Below, piece after piece: positions 25,504 to 36,562 of a stretch of DNA of 64,000 nt. Numbering within the stretch: the stretch's first letter is position 1; each line of letters opens with the position of its first letter. The stretch is from Vibrio intestinalis (GTDB lineage Bacteria; Pseudomonadota; Gammaproteobacteria; Enterobacterales; Vibrionaceae), in the NCBI RefSeq assembly GCF_025195085.2, contig NZ_JANAVY020000010.1, positions 1-64,000 on the forward strand. The letters are read 5' to 3'. Made by a program: the position numbers and the translations under genes. The notes under the pieces are model-generated. The model searched no databases. It was not told the DNA's origin and saw only the letters and a list, made by a program, of their open reading frames with translations.

Positions 25504-28068
25504 GTGAAAGCCGAACAAAAACACACTCCAATGATGCAGCAATACCTAAAATTGAAGGCTGAGAATCCTGAAATTTTGTTGTTCTATCGAATGGGGGATT
25601 TTTATGAGCTCTTCTATGACGATGCGAAACGAGCTTCGCAACTTCTGGATATTTCCCTAACTAAGCGAGGTTCATCAGCAGGTGAGCCCATCCCTATGGC
25701 TGGCGTGCCCTTCCATGCAGTGGAAGGCTATTTAGCCAAGCTTGTACAGTTAGGTGAATCAGTTGCGATTTGTGAGCAAATTGGTGATCCAGCGACCAGT
25801 AAAGGCCCGGTAGAGCGTAAAGTGGTACGTATTGTTACACCTGGTACCGTAACCGATGAGGCGCTGCTTTCAGAACGTGTCGATAACCTCATTGCAGCAA
25901 TTTATTACCAAGGCGGTAAGTTCGGCTATGCCACGCTCGATATTACTTCAGGTCGCTTCCAACTCTGTGAGCCTGAAACGGAAGAAGCAATGGCAGCAGA
26001 GCTGCAACGTACAGCGCCTCGCGAACTGCTGTTTGCTGAAGATTTTGAACCTGTTCATTTGATGGCATCGCGTAACGGCAACCGCCGCCGTCCTATTTGG
26101 GAGTTCGAGCTCGATACAGCTAAGCAGCAATTAAACCAACAATTTGGTACCCGTGATTTGGTCGGCTTTGGGGTAGAACATGCTGAACTTGGCCTATGTG
26201 CTGCTGGCTGTCTAATTCAATATGTAAAAGACACTCAGCGTACTGCCTTGCCGCATATCCGCTCGCTTACTTACGATCGCCAAGATCATTCGGTGATCTT
26301 AGATGCGGCCACTCGTCGTAACTTAGAAATTACCCAAAATTTATCCGGTGGCTATGACAATACGTTGGCAGAGGTTCTGGACCAAACCGCAACGCCTATG
26401 GGTAGCCGTATGCTTAAACGTTGGCTACACCAACCAATGCGTTGCGTGGATACGCTCAATCAACGTTTAGACGCTATTGGCAATATTAAAGATCTCGCGC
26501 TATTCACTGAGCTACAACCAGTACTCAAACAAATTGGCGACATTGAGCGAATTCTAGCTCGCTTAGCGTTACGTTCAGCCAGACCTCGCGATCTTGCTCG
26601 CCTGCGTAATGCTATGCAGCAACTGCCTGAATTGGCCGATGTGCTGACGTCGCTATCTCACCCATATTTAAATAAACTGACTCAATACGCGGCTCCAATT
26701 GATTATGTATCAGAGCTATTGGAACGTGCCATCAAAGAAAACCCACCGGTGGTGATTCGTGATGGCGGCGTGATTGCTGAAGGTTACGACGCCGAATTAG
26801 ATGAATGGCGCAAACTGGCTGATGGCGCAACCGAGTACTTAGAGCAGTTAGAGCGTGATGAACGAGAACGTCATGATATTGATACTCTAAAAGTTGGCTA
26901 CAACAATGTTCATGGCTTCTACATCCAGGTAAGTCGTGGCCAAAGCCACCTTGTTCCGGCTCACTACATTCGTCGTCAGACATTGAAAAATGCTGAGCGC
27001 TACATTATCCCTGAACTTAAAGAGCATGAAGACAAGGTACTGAACTCTAAGTCTAAAGCACTGGCTCTGGAGAAAAAACTGTGGGATCAGCTGTTTGACT
27101 TGTTGATGCCTTACCTAGAGCAAATGCAAAACCTTGCTTCGGCGGTTTCTCAGCTCGACGTTTTGCAAAACTTAGCAGAGCGTGCTGATAGCTTAGACTA
27201 CTGTCGACCAAGTCTGTCACAAGAGCCCGGCATTACTATTCAAGCGGGACGCCATCCAGTGGTAGAGCAAGTGATGGATGAGCCCTTTATCGCCAACCCG
27301 ATTGATTTGAACGCGCAACGTAAGATGCTTATCATTACCGGCCCGAACATGGGCGGTAAGTCTACCTATATGCGCCAAACTGCTTTGATCGCCCTTCTGG
27401 CTCATATTGGTTCTTATGTACCGGCGGAATCTGCGCACATTGGCTCAATCGATCGTATTTTTACGCGTATTGGTGCATCGGATGATCTCGCCTCAGGCCG
27501 CTCAACTTTTATGGTAGAAATGACAGAAACCGCCAACATTCTGCATAATGCGACTGAACGTAGTTTAGTGCTGATGGATGAAATTGGCCGCGGTACTAGT
27601 ACTTATGACGGTCTATCGCTCGCGTGGGCAAGTGCTGAATGGTTAGCGAAACAGCTAGGCTCAATGACACTATTTGCAACTCACTACTTTGAGTTAACTG
27701 AGCTACCCAACCAACTGCCAAACTTAGCTAATGTTCATCTCGATGCGGTTGAGCATGGCGACAGCATTGCCTTTATGCATGCTATTCAAGAAGGCGCAGC
27801 AAGTAAATCCTATGGCCTTGCCGTTGCAGGGCTAGCGGGCGTACCAAAAGCGGTAATCAAACAAGCTCGCACCAAACTGCAGCAACTGGAGCAACTAGGT
27901 AATAACGGTGAAGGCGAAGTAAAAGCTAGCGGTGTGGATATCGCTAATCAACTGAGTTTAATTCCAGAGCCAAGTGAGGTTGAAGAGGCACTGAGCAATA
28001 TTGACCCTGATAATCTTAGTCCTCGCCAAGCACTAGAAGAGCTATATAGGCTCAAGGCTATTTTATAA
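25504..28068 (+). CDS. mutS: DNA mismatch repair protein MutS
   Basis: This 854-residue ATPase recognises mismatches and recruits MutL. Visible parts are the mismatch-binding F-x-E in [11 protein letters not shown] (residues about 30-40), connector, lever and clamp regions, the Walker [15 protein letters not shown], the [14 protein letters not shown]alker B, and the [10 protein letters not shown] histidine switch. The C-terminal tail ends in a short helical tetramerisation segment ([17 protein letters not shown]). The start is a GTG. It is divergent from pncC and has a terminator after it. Nothing suggests damage to the gene, so replication fidelity should be normal. Confidence 0.97.
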   Translation: MKAEQKHTPMMQQYLKLKAENPEILLFYRMGDFYELFYDDAKRASQLLDISLTKRGSSAGEPIPMAGVPFHAVEGYLAKLVQLGESVAICEQIGDPATSKGPVERKVVRIVTPGTVTDEALLSERVDNLIAAIYYQGGKFGYATLDITSGRFQLCEPETEEAMAAELQRTAPRELLFAEDFEPVHLMASRNGNRRRPIWEFELDTAKQQLNQQFGTRDLVGFGVEHAELGLCAAGCLIQYVKDTQRTALPHIRSLTYDRQDHSVILDAATRRNLEITQNLSGGYDNTLAEVLDQTATPMGSRMLKRWLHQPMRCVDTLNQRLDAIGNIKDLALFTELQPVLKQIGDIERILARLALRSARPRDLARLRNAMQQLPELADVLTSLSHPYLNKLTQYAAPIDYVSELLERAIKENPPVVIRDGGVIAEGYDAELDEWRKLADGATEYLEQLERDERERHDIDTLKVGYNNVHGFYIQVSRGQSHLVPAHYIRRQTLKNAERYIIPELKEHEDKVLNSKSKALALEKKLWDQLFDLLMPYLEQMQNLASAVSQLDVLQNLAERADSLDYCRPSLSQEPGITIQAGRHPVVEQVMDEPFIANPIDLNAQRKMLIITGPNMGGKSTYMRQTALIALLAHIGSYVPAESAHIGSIDRIFTRIGASDDLASGRSTFMVEMTETANILHNATERSLVLMDEIGRGTSTYDGLSLAWASAEWLAKQLGSMTLFATHYFELTELPNQLPNLANVHLDAVEHGDSIAFMHAIQEGAASKSYGLAVAGLAGVPKAVIKQARTKLQQLEQLGNNGEGEVKASGVDIANQLSLIPEPSEVEEALSNIDPDNLSPRQALEELYRLKAIL

Positions 28069-28086
28069 AATACAAACTAGACAACC

Positions 28087-28117
28087 AAAGCCGCATTAAA
28101 CTTTAATGCGGCTTTTT
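28087..28117 (+). terminator. Rho-independent terminator after mutS
   Basis: AAAGCCGCATTAAA / TTTAATGCGGCTTT form a strong stem followed by T residues. Confidence 0.8.
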
Positions 28118-28256
28118 CTAGTATTAGCTAGCACTTAAATTCAGCGAAGTAACTCAAGTCTAAATGCAACAACATGAAATACGGGAAGGAAACTCTATTT
28201 CACCACTCGAAGTTAGCTTAGTATCACGTTCATTTCATAGCGTTTAATCCCTATGC

Positions 28257-28291
28257 TGTTCTCCAACATAAATGAAAACTGTTGGAGAACA
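28257..28291 (+). promoter_or_regulatory. 5' UTR hairpin that encloses the pilA ribosome-binding site
   Basis: TGTTCTCCAAC and GTTGGAGAACA are perfect 11-base arms with a 13-base loop. The right arm contains the GGAG Shine-Dalgarno of pilA and ends 2 bases before its ATG. Folding would hide the ribosome site, so this is a possible translational switch. Confidence 0.6.
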
Positions 28292-28293
28292 AC

Positions 28294-28731
28294 ATGAAAC
28301 ATCAAGTAAATAAACGTCAACGAGGTTTCACCTTGATCGAGTTGATGATCGTAGTGGCTATCATCGGTATTCTTTCCATCTTTGCCGTACCGGCATACCA
28401 AAACTACACCCTTCGTGCACATGCTGCGGATATGCTTAATGCGACAGCCGCCATGAAAACCGCAGTCGCGGTCTGTTCTTCAACAGAAGTATCCGCAGGC
28501 GCTTGCACATCAGGTAATAACGGTGTTCCTGCTACTCAAAGTTTTTCTGGCTTTACTGTAACAGCAGGAGTGAGCGGTAGTAATAGCGTCATTACATCGG
28601 CAATTTCTGGTAATAAAGGTTCATTACCTAGTAATGCCAATGTATTACTAACTTCAGTATCATCAGCTTCTGGGTTAACTTGGTCTGTGACATGTTCAGG
28701 TACAGACAGTAACGACTGGTGCCCTAACTAA
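28294..28731 (+). CDS. pilA: Type IV major pilin PilA
   Basis: The 145-residue prepilin starts MKHQVNKRQRG, and the leader is cut by PilD between G and FTLIELMIVVAIIG, the classical N-methylated hydrophobic spine. Glu5 of the mature pilin is present. The C-terminal region has a cysteine pair (SVTCSGTDSNDWC) forming the expected disulfide loop, plus a second pair around CSSTEVSAGAC. The ATG at 28294 is chosen over 28282 because GGAG is well placed. It heads pilABCD, which builds the chitin-regulated uptake pilus in vibrios; the sequence itself shows only the pilin and hairpin leader. No CRP or sigma-54 site was identified. Confidence 0.93.
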   Translation: MKHQVNKRQRGFTLIELMIVVAIIGILSIFAVPAYQNYTLRAHAADMLNATAAMKTAVAVCSSTEVSAGACTSGNNGVPATQSFSGFTVTAGVSGSNSVITSAISGNKGSLPSNANVLLTSVSSASGLTWSVTCSGTDSNDWCPN

Positions 28732-28733
28732 GC

Positions 28734-30422
28734 ATGACATCCGCACTGTCTAGAGCGCTCTCTCAGCATAACTACCTCTCTGCTGAGAGCTGCCAGCTTA
28801 TTGAAGATAAAATCAATGCTTCTGGTGTTTCTGTACCAGAAGTATTGATCGATCTTGATATTCTCGATTCCAAACAACTTACTTTAGCCGTGTGCGAAAT
28901 ATTCGCGCTTGAATATACGGCTCTGCTGCGCGAACAGTATCAACCACTCAATGAAACCCTAGGATTAAAAAACCTCGTTACCCGTTTTCAATCCTTGCCG
29001 ATTAAGCAGAGTTCACAAGTTCTGACACTGGCCGTCAGCGATCCAACCCAAACCGAAGCGGAGGATGAATTTCGCTTTGCGACCGGGCTTCAAATTGAGC
29101 TTGTCATCGCTGATCACAAAGAACTGAAAAACGCGATTCGAAATCTGTACGGTAAGCAAATCAATACTGACTCTAAGCTTCGCCGAGATATAAATACGTC
29201 AGAGCTAGAATCTCTAGTGGATATCAGTGACGAAGAACGTGGCGTTATTGAAGATTTAAGCCAAGATGATGCGCCGGTTAGTCGCTATATCCATCAAGTG
29301 CTACTAGAAGCGGTTCGTAAAGAAGCCTCTGATATACACTTTGAGCCTTATGAACACAGTTATCGAATTCGATTTCGTTGCGATGGCATATTGATTGAAA
29401 GCCACCAGCCAGCGCAGCAACTTGGTAGACGTTTATCCACCCGAGTCAAGATTCTCGCTAACTTGGATATCTCAGAAAGGCGCTTACCTCAAGATGGCCG
29501 AACCAAGCTTAAGTTAAATGAAGATATTTCCATCGACATGCGTGTCTCAACGCTACCCACTCTATGGGGAGAAAAGGTGGTATTGAGGCTACTCGATAGC
29601 AGCAGTGCTCAACTTGATATCGACAAATTGGGTTACAGTGATACTCAAAAACAAGCTTACCTATCAGCATTGAAAAAGCCGCAAGGCTTGATATTGATGA
29701 CAGGCCCTACCGGCAGCGGCAAAACCGTTTCTCTTTACACAGGATTGAGGATTCTCAACACCGCGCAGGTAAATATCGCCACCGCTGAAGACCCGGTTGA
29801 GATCAACTTACCGGGTATCAACCAAGTTCAAATCCAGCCTCAGATTGGGTTCGATTTCGCCGTAGCGCTACGTTCTTTCTTACGCCAAGACCCTGATGTG
29901 GTTATGGTGGGGGAAATTCGAGATTTAGAAACCGCTGAAATCGCGATTAAAGCATCGCAAACTGGCCACTTAGTACTTTCTACATTGCACACTAACTCAG
30001 CTGCAGAGACATTAGTCCGCCTATCAAATATGGGCGTGCAAGCCTTTAACATTGCATCCTCTCTCAGCTTAATCATTGCGCAGCGTCTTACTCGTCGCCT
30101 GTGTAATCACTGCAAGGAAATCGATCCTAGCAGCGAAACTATCGCACAACGTTTCCAACTGACCTTTTCTACTCCCATCTATCAAGCGAACATGGAAGGC
30201 TGTGAAAACTGCAATGGCGGCTACTCAGGGCGACTCGGTATTTTTGAAGTGATGACCATCAATAGCGAACTGACCAAAGCGATATTACGCCAAGAAAGTG
30301 CGCCAGAAATCGAAACGATAGCACAGCAGCAAGGTATGTTGACGCTGCAGCAATCAGGCTTACAGCTGCTTCAAGACGGCGTCACCAGTTATCAAGAGCT
30401 ACAACGCGTGCTCTATTTGTAG
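28734..30422 (+). CDS. pilB: Type IV pilus assembly ATPase PilB
   Basis: This 562-residue GspE-family hexameric ATPase powers pilus extension. The N-terminal MshEN/T2SE-N domain occupies roughly the first 140 residues. Then come the ASDIHFEPYE and LPQDGRTKL blocks, Walker A GPTGSGKTVSLYTG, the Asp box AEDPVEI, Walker B VVMVGEIRDLETAEIA and the His box GHLVLSTLHTN. A C-terminal zinc site is formed by CNHC and CENC. The ATG follows the pilA stop by 2 bases, so it is in the same operon. Confidence 0.95.
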   Translation: MTSALSRALSQHNYLSAESCQLIEDKINASGVSVPEVLIDLDILDSKQLTLAVCEIFALEYTALLREQYQPLNETLGLKNLVTRFQSLPIKQSSQVLTLAVSDPTQTEAEDEFRFATGLQIELVIADHKELKNAIRNLYGKQINTDSKLRRDINTSELESLVDISDEERGVIEDLSQDDAPVSRYIHQVLLEAVRKEASDIHFEPYEHSYRIRFRCDGILIESHQPAQQLGRRLSTRVKILANLDISERRLPQDGRTKLKLNEDISIDMRVSTLPTLWGEKVVLRLLDSSSAQLDIDKLGYSDTQKQAYLSALKKPQGLILMTGPTGSGKTVSLYTGLRILNTAQVNIATAEDPVEINLPGINQVQIQPQIGFDFAVALRSFLRQDPDVVMVGEIRDLETAEIAIKASQTGHLVLSTLHTNSAAETLVRLSNMGVQAFNIASSLSLIIAQRLTRRLCNHCKEIDPSSETIAQRFQLTFSTPIYQANMEGCENCNGGYSGRLGIFEVMTINSELTKAILRQESAPEIETIAQQQGMLTLQQSGLQLLQDGVTSYQELQRVLYL

Positions 30423-30437
30423 TAATCGGAGCAAACG

Positions 30438-31667
30438 ATGAAGAAAGCGAAATCAGCACCACAACTAAAAAATTATCGCTGGAAAGGGACCAACAGTGTT
30501 GGCCGCCCTGTCTCTGGCTATATCTTGGCTATCAGTGAATCTGAAGTTCGTGACAAACTCAAACAACAGAAAGTTAAAATCGCCAAACTCATTCCTAAAA
30601 AGCTGTCAGTTACACGCAGAATAATGGAAAGAGCAAATCCTAAAGATATCACCATCCTCACTCGCCAACTCGCGACAATGCTCTCTACAGGGATTTCAGT
30701 GATACAGTCGCTCAAACTGGTCAGCGACAACCACACAAAAGCAGAGATGAAGTCGATTTTAACTCATGTGACAAAAGATATTGAGTCCGGTATGCCGTTG
30801 TCTACGGCCATGAAATCAGCCAGCCCTCTCTTCGACTCTCTGTATATTGATCTCATAGCAACAGGTGAAACGGCCGGTAACTTACCGCAAGTATTTCAGA
30901 GAATTGCGCAATACCGTGAAAAGTCTGAACGGCTAAAATCTAAAGTCATTAAAGCGATGATCTATCCGAGTATGGTCGTGCTTGTGGCTATCTTGGTCTG
31001 CTACATCATGCTCGCGTTTGTAATTCCTGAATTTGAATCCATGTTCAGTAGTTTTGGTGCCGATCTGCCAGTATTTACGCAAAAGGTTTTAGATTTTTCC
31101 CATTTTGTTCGTAGTTATGGCTTTGAATTTGCAATAGCAATTTTTCTCACGGTGATCACCATTAAATTTCTCCGTAAGCGCTCTCATCGTATCGAGCTGT
31201 TTTTCAGTCGATTTAGTTTACGAATCCCTATCGTAGGCAAGATTTTGTCAAAGGCCGCGATTGCCAAATTTAGCCGCACCCTAGCAACTAGCTTTGGTGC
31301 TGGTATTCCGATCCTATCTTGCATCAAGACATCCGCAAAAACCGCCAATCAAACCCACTATCAAAATGCACTTGATAATGTCTATCGCGATACTGCCGCG
31401 GGCATGCCCCTTTATTTGGCGATGCGTCATGCGGATACCTTTCCGGAAATGACTCTGCAAATGGTCATGATTGGTGAGGAGTCCGGTAAGCTTGACGATA
31501 TGCTAAATAAGATTGCGACTATCTATGAAATTGAGATTGACGATAGTGTCGATAACTTGGGTAAAGTGATTGAACCGCTGATTATCGTTTTCCTCAGTGT
31601 GATAGTTGGTAGCCTGGTTTTCGCCATCTACCTACCAATATTTAATTTAATGAACGTTATAGGATAA
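30438..31667 (+). CDS. pilC: Type IV pilus inner-membrane platform protein PilC
   Basis: The 409-residue protein belongs to the GspF/PilC family and connects the ATPases with the pilin-assembly site. Two repeated cytoplasmic T2SSF domains are seen ([20 protein letters not shown] and [20 protein letters not shown]), each followed by membrane helices ([19 protein letters not shown]; a final [22 protein letters not shown] split over the C-terminus). It starts 15 bases after pilB and has an AGCAAACG-type weak ribosome site. Confidence 0.94.
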   Translation: MKKAKSAPQLKNYRWKGTNSVGRPVSGYILAISESEVRDKLKQQKVKIAKLIPKKLSVTRRIMERANPKDITILTRQLATMLSTGISVIQSLKLVSDNHTKAEMKSILTHVTKDIESGMPLSTAMKSASPLFDSLYIDLIATGETAGNLPQVFQRIAQYREKSERLKSKVIKAMIYPSMVVLVAILVCYIMLAFVIPEFESMFSSFGADLPVFTQKVLDFSHFVRSYGFEFAIAIFLTVITIKFLRKRSHRIELFFSRFSLRIPIVGKILSKAAIAKFSRTLATSFGAGIPILSCIKTSAKTANQTHYQNALDNVYRDTAAGMPLYLAMRHADTFPEMTLQMVMIGEESGKLDDMLNKIATIYEIEIDDSVDNLGKVIEPLIIVFLSVIVGSLVFAIYLPIFNLMNVIG

Positions 31668-31722
31668 GATAGCCGCTTATTTACCCACGTTCGCCCTACG
31701 CGATCTCCATCTTGAGTGCTCT

Positions 31723-32592
31723 ATGGAATTATTTATCTATTACCCGTGGCTGTTTCCTCTGTTTGCCACAATATTCGGTTTAATTGTCGGGAGCTTTCTC
31801 AACGTCGTAATTCACCGACTTCCTATCATGATGGAACGCGAATGGCGTACTGAGTGTGCTGAGAGTTTCCCTGAAGCCAAGCTTGATATTCCAACGGGTA
31901 AATACAACCTCAGCGTTCCTCGGTCTACTTGCCCTAAGTGCAACACACAAATACGCGCTATCGATAATATCCCTATCATCAGCTGGTTAAAGTTGGGCGG
32001 AAAATGCCACAAATGCAGTAATAGAATCAGTATCCGTTACCCTTTGGTTGAGCTATTAACCGGTGCTATGTGCTTGTTGGTCGCTTTGCAATTCAGTTTT
32101 AGCTACTTTGCCGTAGCACTGCTCTTTTTTACCTTTGTATTAATAACCGCGACATTCATTGACCTCGATACCATGCTATTACCCGATCAACTGACATTAC
32201 CTTTAGTCTGGGCTGGGATCAGTTTATCTCTAGTCGGTATTAGCCCTGTATCTTTGCAAGACTCTGTAATTGGTGCGATTGCGGGCTACTTATGTTTATG
32301 GTCCGTCTACTGGGCCTTTAAATTCCTTACTGGCAAAGAAGGCATGGGCTACGGTGATTTCAAGCTACTCGCCGCGCTTGGTGCATGGTTAGGTTGGCAA
32401 TACCTGCCAATGATCATCCTACTTTCGTCACTGGTTGGCCTAGTATTTGGCATCATTCAATTACGCTTGCAAAAGAAAGGCATCGATAAAGCTTTCCCAT
32501 TTGGTCCTTATCTGGCGATTGCAGGTTGGGTAGCGATGATGTGGGGCGACCTAATATTAAGCCATTACTATCAGTTTGTGTTGGGAGCTTAA
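31723..32592 (+). CDS. pilD: Prepilin peptidase PilD
   Basis: This 289-residue inner-membrane aspartic protease cleaves prepilins and type II secretion pseudopilins and methylates the new N-terminal Phe. It shows the N-terminal membrane segment, the cytoplasmic zinc-binding tetracysteine (CPKCNT and CHKCSN) and the two catalytic aspartate boxes ([12 protein letters not shown] and [18 protein letters not shown]). Seven to eight hydrophobic helices are apparent. Its stop codon is directly followed by the coaE ATG. Confidence 0.95.
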   Translation: MELFIYYPWLFPLFATIFGLIVGSFLNVVIHRLPIMMEREWRTECAESFPEAKLDIPTGKYNLSVPRSTCPKCNTQIRAIDNIPIISWLKLGGKCHKCSNRISIRYPLVELLTGAMCLLVALQFSFSYFAVALLFFTFVLITATFIDLDTMLLPDQLTLPLVWAGISLSLVGISPVSLQDSVIGAIAGYLCLWSVYWAFKFLTGKEGMGYGDFKLLAALGAWLGWQYLPMIILLSSLVGLVFGIIQLRLQKKGIDKAFPFGPYLAIAGWVAMMWGDLILSHYYQFVLGA

Positions 32593-33201
32593 ATGACTTA
32601 CGTTGTCGGGCTTACTGGCGGTATCGCTAGCGGAAAAACTACCGTGGCCAACTTATTCAATCAACATTTTGGCATTGAAATTGTCGATGCGGACATCGTC
32701 GCAAGAGAAGTAGTCGCGCTAGAAAGCGAAGGCTTAACGCAAATTACCGCGAGATTTGGCACGGATATTTTGCTCGATGATGGGCAGCTCAACCGAGCAA
32801 AACTTCGAGAAATCATCTTTGCGGATCCAAGCCAAAAGCAGTGGCTCGATTCACTGCTTCACCCAATAATTCACCATCAAATGCAAAAGCAACTGACTGA
32901 AGTTAAATCAGATTATGCCTTGCTTGTTATTCCGCTGATGGTGGAAAACCAGTTACAAGCGATGGCTAACCGCGTGCTGGTAGTCGATGTTGATGAGCAA
33001 ATTCAAATCGAGCGCACTATGAAACGGGATGATGTATCCGAGCAACAAGCGCATTCGATATTAAAATCTCAAGCTACAAGACAACAGCGTCTTGCAATTG
33101 CTGACGATGTGATTAAAAATCACTCACAAAACGGACAACTTTTGTCTCAAATCACAGATTTACATCAAAAGTACCTAGCCATGAGCAGGGCAAATCGGTG
33201 A
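32593..33201 (+). CDS. coaE: Dephospho-CoA kinase
   Basis: This 202-residue enzyme performs the last step of coenzyme A synthesis, phosphorylating the ribose 3' hydroxyl of dephospho-CoA. The P-loop GLTGGIASGKTTV is at the N-terminus, with DADIVAREVV and HPIIHHQM following. It begins immediately after the pilD stop, an arrangement conserved in many gammaproteobacteria, although the functions are unrelated. Confidence 0.95.
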   Translation: MTYVVGLTGGIASGKTTVANLFNQHFGIEIVDADIVAREVVALESEGLTQITARFGTDILLDDGQLNRAKLREIIFADPSQKQWLDSLLHPIIHHQMQKQLTEVKSDYALLVIPLMVENQLQAMANRVLVVDVDEQIQIERTMKRDDVSEQQAHSILKSQATRQQRLAIADDVIKNHSQNGQLLSQITDLHQKYLAMSRANR

Positions 33202-33237
33202 GAATAAAGCGAGATATTTTCAAGGCTGCACACCTCA

Positions 33238-33978
33238 ATGACCACGCACTATTTTGAACATCCACTAAACGAAAAAACTCGTATTTATTTACGTGTTGAA
33301 GCTCTCTTACATCAATTGGATGTGTCTGCGCGTTTTAATGATGATCTGCAGCATTTGAGCTTTTTCCGTGCCCTGTTCGATCTGCTTGAAATCTTTGAAC
33401 AAATCCAGCTGAAAAGTGAATTAGCCAAAGATATCGAGAAGCAACGTTTAACCTATCGCAACTGGCTTAATTTTGATGGCGTTGATCAGGATATGCTTCA
33501 GTCGATCCTGCAAGAAGTCGATCACGTTCATAGCCAACTGATGGCGGCTGAACGTTTTGGTCAAAGCTTGAAAGAAGATCGCTTCCTTAGCGCTATTCGC
33601 CAACGCTTCAATCTACCTGGTGGCGCATGTTGTTTTGATTTACCTGCGCTACACCACTGGTTACACTTGCCAAACGAAGTGAAACAGCGTGATGCCAGCA
33701 CTTGGACTGAATCTTTACAGTCACTCTCTGATGCGCTGCATCTATGGCTGAAACTCACCCGAGAAACTGGCCACTTCCAAGCTCAATTAGCTAAAGCCGG
33801 TTTTTACCAGAGCGATGCTGAAGAAGCCAACATTCTACGTCTAAACATTCCAATGCACTTTGGTGTGTTCCCAATGATTTCTGGTCATAAGAACCGCTTT
33901 GCTATCAAGTTCATTGATTTCAGCACTGGCCAAGCGCACGTAGGTGACGTTGAATTTGAACTCGCTGTCTGCTGCTAA
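33238..33978 (+). CDS. zapD: Cell division protein ZapD
   Basis: The 246-residue protein matches the ZapD (YacF) family that bundles FtsZ filaments at the septum. Signs are the opening [19 protein letters not shown], a mainly helical middle, and C-terminal beta-rich region with [20 protein letters not shown]. The cluster coaE-zapD-yacG is the standard one downstream of pilD. Confidence 0.93.
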   Translation: MTTHYFEHPLNEKTRIYLRVEALLHQLDVSARFNDDLQHLSFFRALFDLLEIFEQIQLKSELAKDIEKQRLTYRNWLNFDGVDQDMLQSILQEVDHVHSQLMAAERFGQSLKEDRFLSAIRQRFNLPGGACCFDLPALHHWLHLPNEVKQRDASTWTESLQSLSDALHLWLKLTRETGHFQAQLAKAGFYQSDAEEANILRLNIPMHFGVFPMISGHKNRFAIKFIDFSTGQAHVGDVEFELAVCC

Positions 33979-34029
33979 CTCAGCCATAATTAGCATCATC
34001 AAATCCCTCTAATTTAAGTTGTAACTCTC

Positions 34030-34224
34030 ATGACTCAGTTAACGAAAGTTCCGTGCCCTCAATGTGGTACTCAAGTTATTTGGGGCGAAAAAAGCCCTCA
34101 TCGCCCTTTTTGCAGTAAGCAATGCCAAATGATTGATTTTGGTGAATGGGCAGATGAAGAAAACACCATCGCAGGTGCACCGGATATGTCAGATTCAGAT
34201 GGTTGGTCAGAAGACCAATACTAA
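34030..34224 (+). CDS. yacG: DNA gyrase inhibitor YacG
   Basis: The 64-residue zinc protein binds GyrB and inhibits gyrase. The four-cysteine site is CPQCG and CSKQC, followed by [11 protein letters not shown], the family hallmark, and an acidic tail. It is last in the pil-coaE-zapD-yacG series and is followed by a terminator. Confidence 0.93.
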   Translation: MTQLTKVPCPQCGTQVIWGEKSPHRPFCSKQCQMIDFGEWADEENTIAGAPDMSDSDGWSEDQY

Positions 34225-34247
34225 AATCTCGAATTGATTGATTCTAA

Positions 34248-34276
34248 AAGCTGATGTGAAAACGTCGGCTTTTTTG
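34248..34276 (+). terminator. Terminator after yacG
   Basis: AAGCTGATG / CGTCGGCTT stem (with G-T pairs) followed by TTTTT. Confidence 0.65.
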
Positions 34277-34284
34277 TTACCCAT

Positions 34285-34314
34285 AAAAAAACGGGGTCGA
34301 AAATTCGACCCCGT
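34285..34314 (-). terminator. Rho-independent terminator of the rpsP-rimM-trmD-rplS operon
   Basis: Perfect 10-bp stem ACGGGGTCGA / TCGACCCCGT with a T run on the minus strand, 30 bases after rplS. Confidence 0.9.
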
Positions 34315-34343
34315 TATTTACTATGAGAACGCTAGTTATAGCA

Positions 34344-34697
34344 TTACTTCTTAGCAAGTTTCTCTTTAATACGAGCTGACTTACCAGAACGCTCACGTAG
34401 GTAGTACAACTTGGCACGACGTACTGCACCACGGCGTTTAACTTCGATGCTATCAACGATTGGAGAGTGTGTTTGGAACGTACGCTCAACACCTTCACCG
34501 TTAGAGATCTTACGTACAGTGAAAGCTGAGTGTAGACCACGGTTACGGATTGCGATTACAACGCCTTCAAAAGCCTGTAGACGCTCACGTTCACCTTCTT
34601 TTACCTTAACTTGAACTACAACAGTGTCACCTGGTGCAAATTTAGGTAGGTCTGATTTTAGTTGCTCTTCTTCAAGAGCCTTGATGATGTTACTCAT
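34344..34697 (-). CDS. rplS: 50S ribosomal protein L19
   Basis: This 117-residue ribosomal protein sits at the 30S-50S interface. [20 protein letters not shown] at the start and the [20 protein letters not shown]-terminal block are typical. It is last in the rpsP-rimM-trmD-rplS operon, followed by a strong terminator. Confidence 0.97.
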   Translation of the reverse strand: MSNIIKALEEEQLKSDLPKFAPGDTVVVQVKVKEGERERLQAFEGVVIAIRNRGLHSAFTVRKISNGEGVERTFQTHSPIVDSIEVKRRGAVRRAKLYYLRERSGKSARIKEKLAKK

Positions 34698-34746
34698 TTT
34701 AATAAATTCCTAGAATAAACTGATACTAAATTTAATAGGTTACTGC

Positions 34747-35496
34747 TTACTTTTTATCTGAGCGGTGCTCTTTGATAAATTCGGCCAGTAATTGTTCCTG
34801 TTCGTCAGTCAGAGCTAGGTTTTCCAGGAGCTCTGGTCTTCTTAGCCAAGTACGGCCTAACGATTGTTTTAATCGCCAGCGACGAATGTCCTTATGGTTA
34901 CCTGACATCAGTACCGCCGGTACTTCTTTGTCATCTAACACTTCAGGTCGCGTATAGTGAGGGCAATCTAACAAGCCATTTGCAAAAGAATCTTCTTCTG
35001 CTGACGCGAAGTCTCCAAGTACTCCAGGTATAAACCTTGAGACCGAGTCAATCAGCGTCATGGCTGGGATTTCTCCCCCCGTCATCACAAAATCTCCAAT
35101 TGACCATTCTTCGTCAACTTCAGATTGGATGATACGCTCATCTACCCCTTCATAACGGCCACAAATAAGAAGCAAGTTCTCATTAGTTGCCAGTTCTTCA
35201 ACCCCTTGTTGGTCGAGTTTACGACCTTGAGGTGATAGGTAAATGACTTTCGTCTTACCCGGTGAAGCCTGTTTGGCTGTTTGAATGGCATCGCGCAAAG
35301 GCTGAACCATCATTAACATGCCAGGACCACCACCGTAAGGTCTGTCATCAACTGTGCGATGTTTATCATGAGTGAAATCGCGAGGATTCCATGTCTCAAT
35401 AGATAAAAGACCTTTTTTAACCGCTTGACCTGTTACTCCAAAATCAGTAACAGAACGGAACATTTCAGGAAATAGGCTAATTACGCCAACCCACAT
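34747..35496 (-). CDS. trmD: tRNA (guanine-N1)-methyltransferase
   Basis: This 249-residue SPOUT-class enzyme methylates G37 next to the anticodon and prevents frameshifting. Characteristic pieces are [25 protein letters not shown], the knot [13 protein letters not shown], and [11 protein letters not shown]. It is third in the rpsP operon, between rimM and rplS. Confidence 0.97.
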   Translation of the reverse strand: MWVGVISLFPEMFRSVTDFGVTGQAVKKGLLSIETWNPRDFTHDKHRTVDDRPYGGGPGMLMMVQPLRDAIQTAKQASPGKTKVIYLSPQGRKLDQQGVEELATNENLLLICGRYEGVDERIIQSEVDEEWSIGDFVMTGGEIPAMTLIDSVSRFIPGVLGDFASAEEDSFANGLLDCPHYTRPEVLDDKEVPAVLMSGNHKDIRRWRLKQSLGRTWLRRPELLENLALTDEQEQLLAEFIKEHRSDKK

Positions 35497-35523
35497 GTTT
35501 ATCTCGCTCTGTAGTTTTGGAGA

Positions 35524-36072
35524 TTAGAATCCAGGATCCCAGTCAACTTCGATCCGTTGAGCTTCGCGATCAACTTTGATGATCACTTGCTCTTCAAGGA
35601 ACGGGATTAATCGTTCCTTCTGCCCGAAAGCATCTTTTAGATTTGCTTTAACAACCAGAACATCGTTTGAGCCAGTTTCTAGAATGTCAGTAACGACACC
35701 CAGATCGTAACCTTTAGTGGTTACTACTTGCATCCCAAACAATTCACGCCAGTAGAACTCATCTTCTGACAATTCAGGTAGTACCGCAGGGTCAATAGCG
35801 ATTTCAAAGTTTGTTAGAAGATGCGCGTCTTCGCGAACTTCTAAGCCTTCCAGCTTAGCCACCATACCTTTGTTATGGCGCTTCCAGCTTTCTACTTTGT
35901 ACTCGACCCACTCGCCTTTTTGGTTAATGTACCAAGGGCTGTAATCAAATATGCTTTCTGCATTGTCTGTGTAGGAAAAAACCTTGAGCCAACCACGAAT
36001 GCCGTAAGTAGCACCAAACTTACCTACAACAATCTTGTCATTGCCCACTGTTTCTTTACCTTTCATCGACAT
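35524..36072 (-). CDS. rimM: Ribosome maturation factor RimM
   Basis: This 182-residue 30S assembly factor binds S19 and helps mature the 3' domain of 16S rRNA. The N-terminal [20 protein letters not shown] and the central [12 protein letters not shown] (start of the PRC-barrel) are the family signatures. It follows rpsP by 31 bases in the same operon. Confidence 0.96.
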   Translation of the reverse strand: MSMKGKETVGNDKIVVGKFGATYGIRGWLKVFSYTDNAESIFDYSPWYINQKGEWVEYKVESWKRHNKGMVAKLEGLEVREDAHLLTNFEIAIDPAVLPELSEDEFYWRELFGMQVVTTKGYDLGVVTDILETGSNDVLVVKANLKDAFGQKERLIPFLEEQVIIKVDREAQRIEVDWDPGF

Positions 36073-36103
36073 AAGCTAATTTCTACTTCTATTGGAGTAA
36101 GAA

Positions 36104-36352
36104 TTAAGCCGCTTTTTGAGCGTCTTTAACTAGCTTAGCTACGCGGTCAGATACTGTAGCGCCTTGACCAACCCAGTGGTTAACGCGATCTAGATCTAGA
36201 CGTAGGCCTTCTTCTTGACCTTTAGCAGTTGGGTTGAAGAAACCAACTTTCTCGATGAAACGGCCAGTTGCTGCATTGCGGCTGTCCGCTACTACGATTT
36301 GATAAAATGGACGCTTTTTAGCGCCGTGACGTGCCAAACGAATGGTTACCAT
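36104..36352 (-). CDS. rpsP: 30S ribosomal protein S16
   Basis: The 82-residue product starts [20 protein letters not shown], a textbook S16 N-terminus. An upstream extension of the open frame to 36475 would add 41 non-conserved residues and is rejected, because GAGGACG precedes the ATG at 36352. It is first in the operon with rimM, trmD and rplS. Confidence 0.97.
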   Translation of the reverse strand: MVTIRLARHGAKKRPFYQIVVADSRNAATGRFIEKVGFFNPTAKGQEEGLRLDLDRVNHWVGQGATVSDRVAKLVKDAQKAA

Positions 36353-36388
36353 GTCGTCCTCTTTGTGCTTTCTCAAAAATAAAATTAA

Positions 36389-36422
36389 CCCCAATAACCA
36401 CTTATTAATAAGTAATCTGGGG
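36389..36422 (-). terminator. Hairpin between ffh and rpsP
   Basis: On the minus strand CCCCA...TGGGG closes a stem that contains the inner palindrome ACTTATTAATAAGT, followed by T-rich TTAATTTTATTTTTG. It lies about 140 bases past ffh and just before rpsP, so it may end ffh transcripts or act as a leader attenuator of the ribosomal operon. Confidence 0.55.
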
Positions 36423-36562
36423 TCTCGTGCCAAAATAAAGCTCCGGAATTTTACTCTTATTCCGGTGCAATGCAAGGTCTTTAGCTACTTTTTCACCAAC
36501 ATAAACTCAAATCTAAGTTTGTGATGCAGCTAACACCTTGAAACTAAAATAGGGAAATGCGA

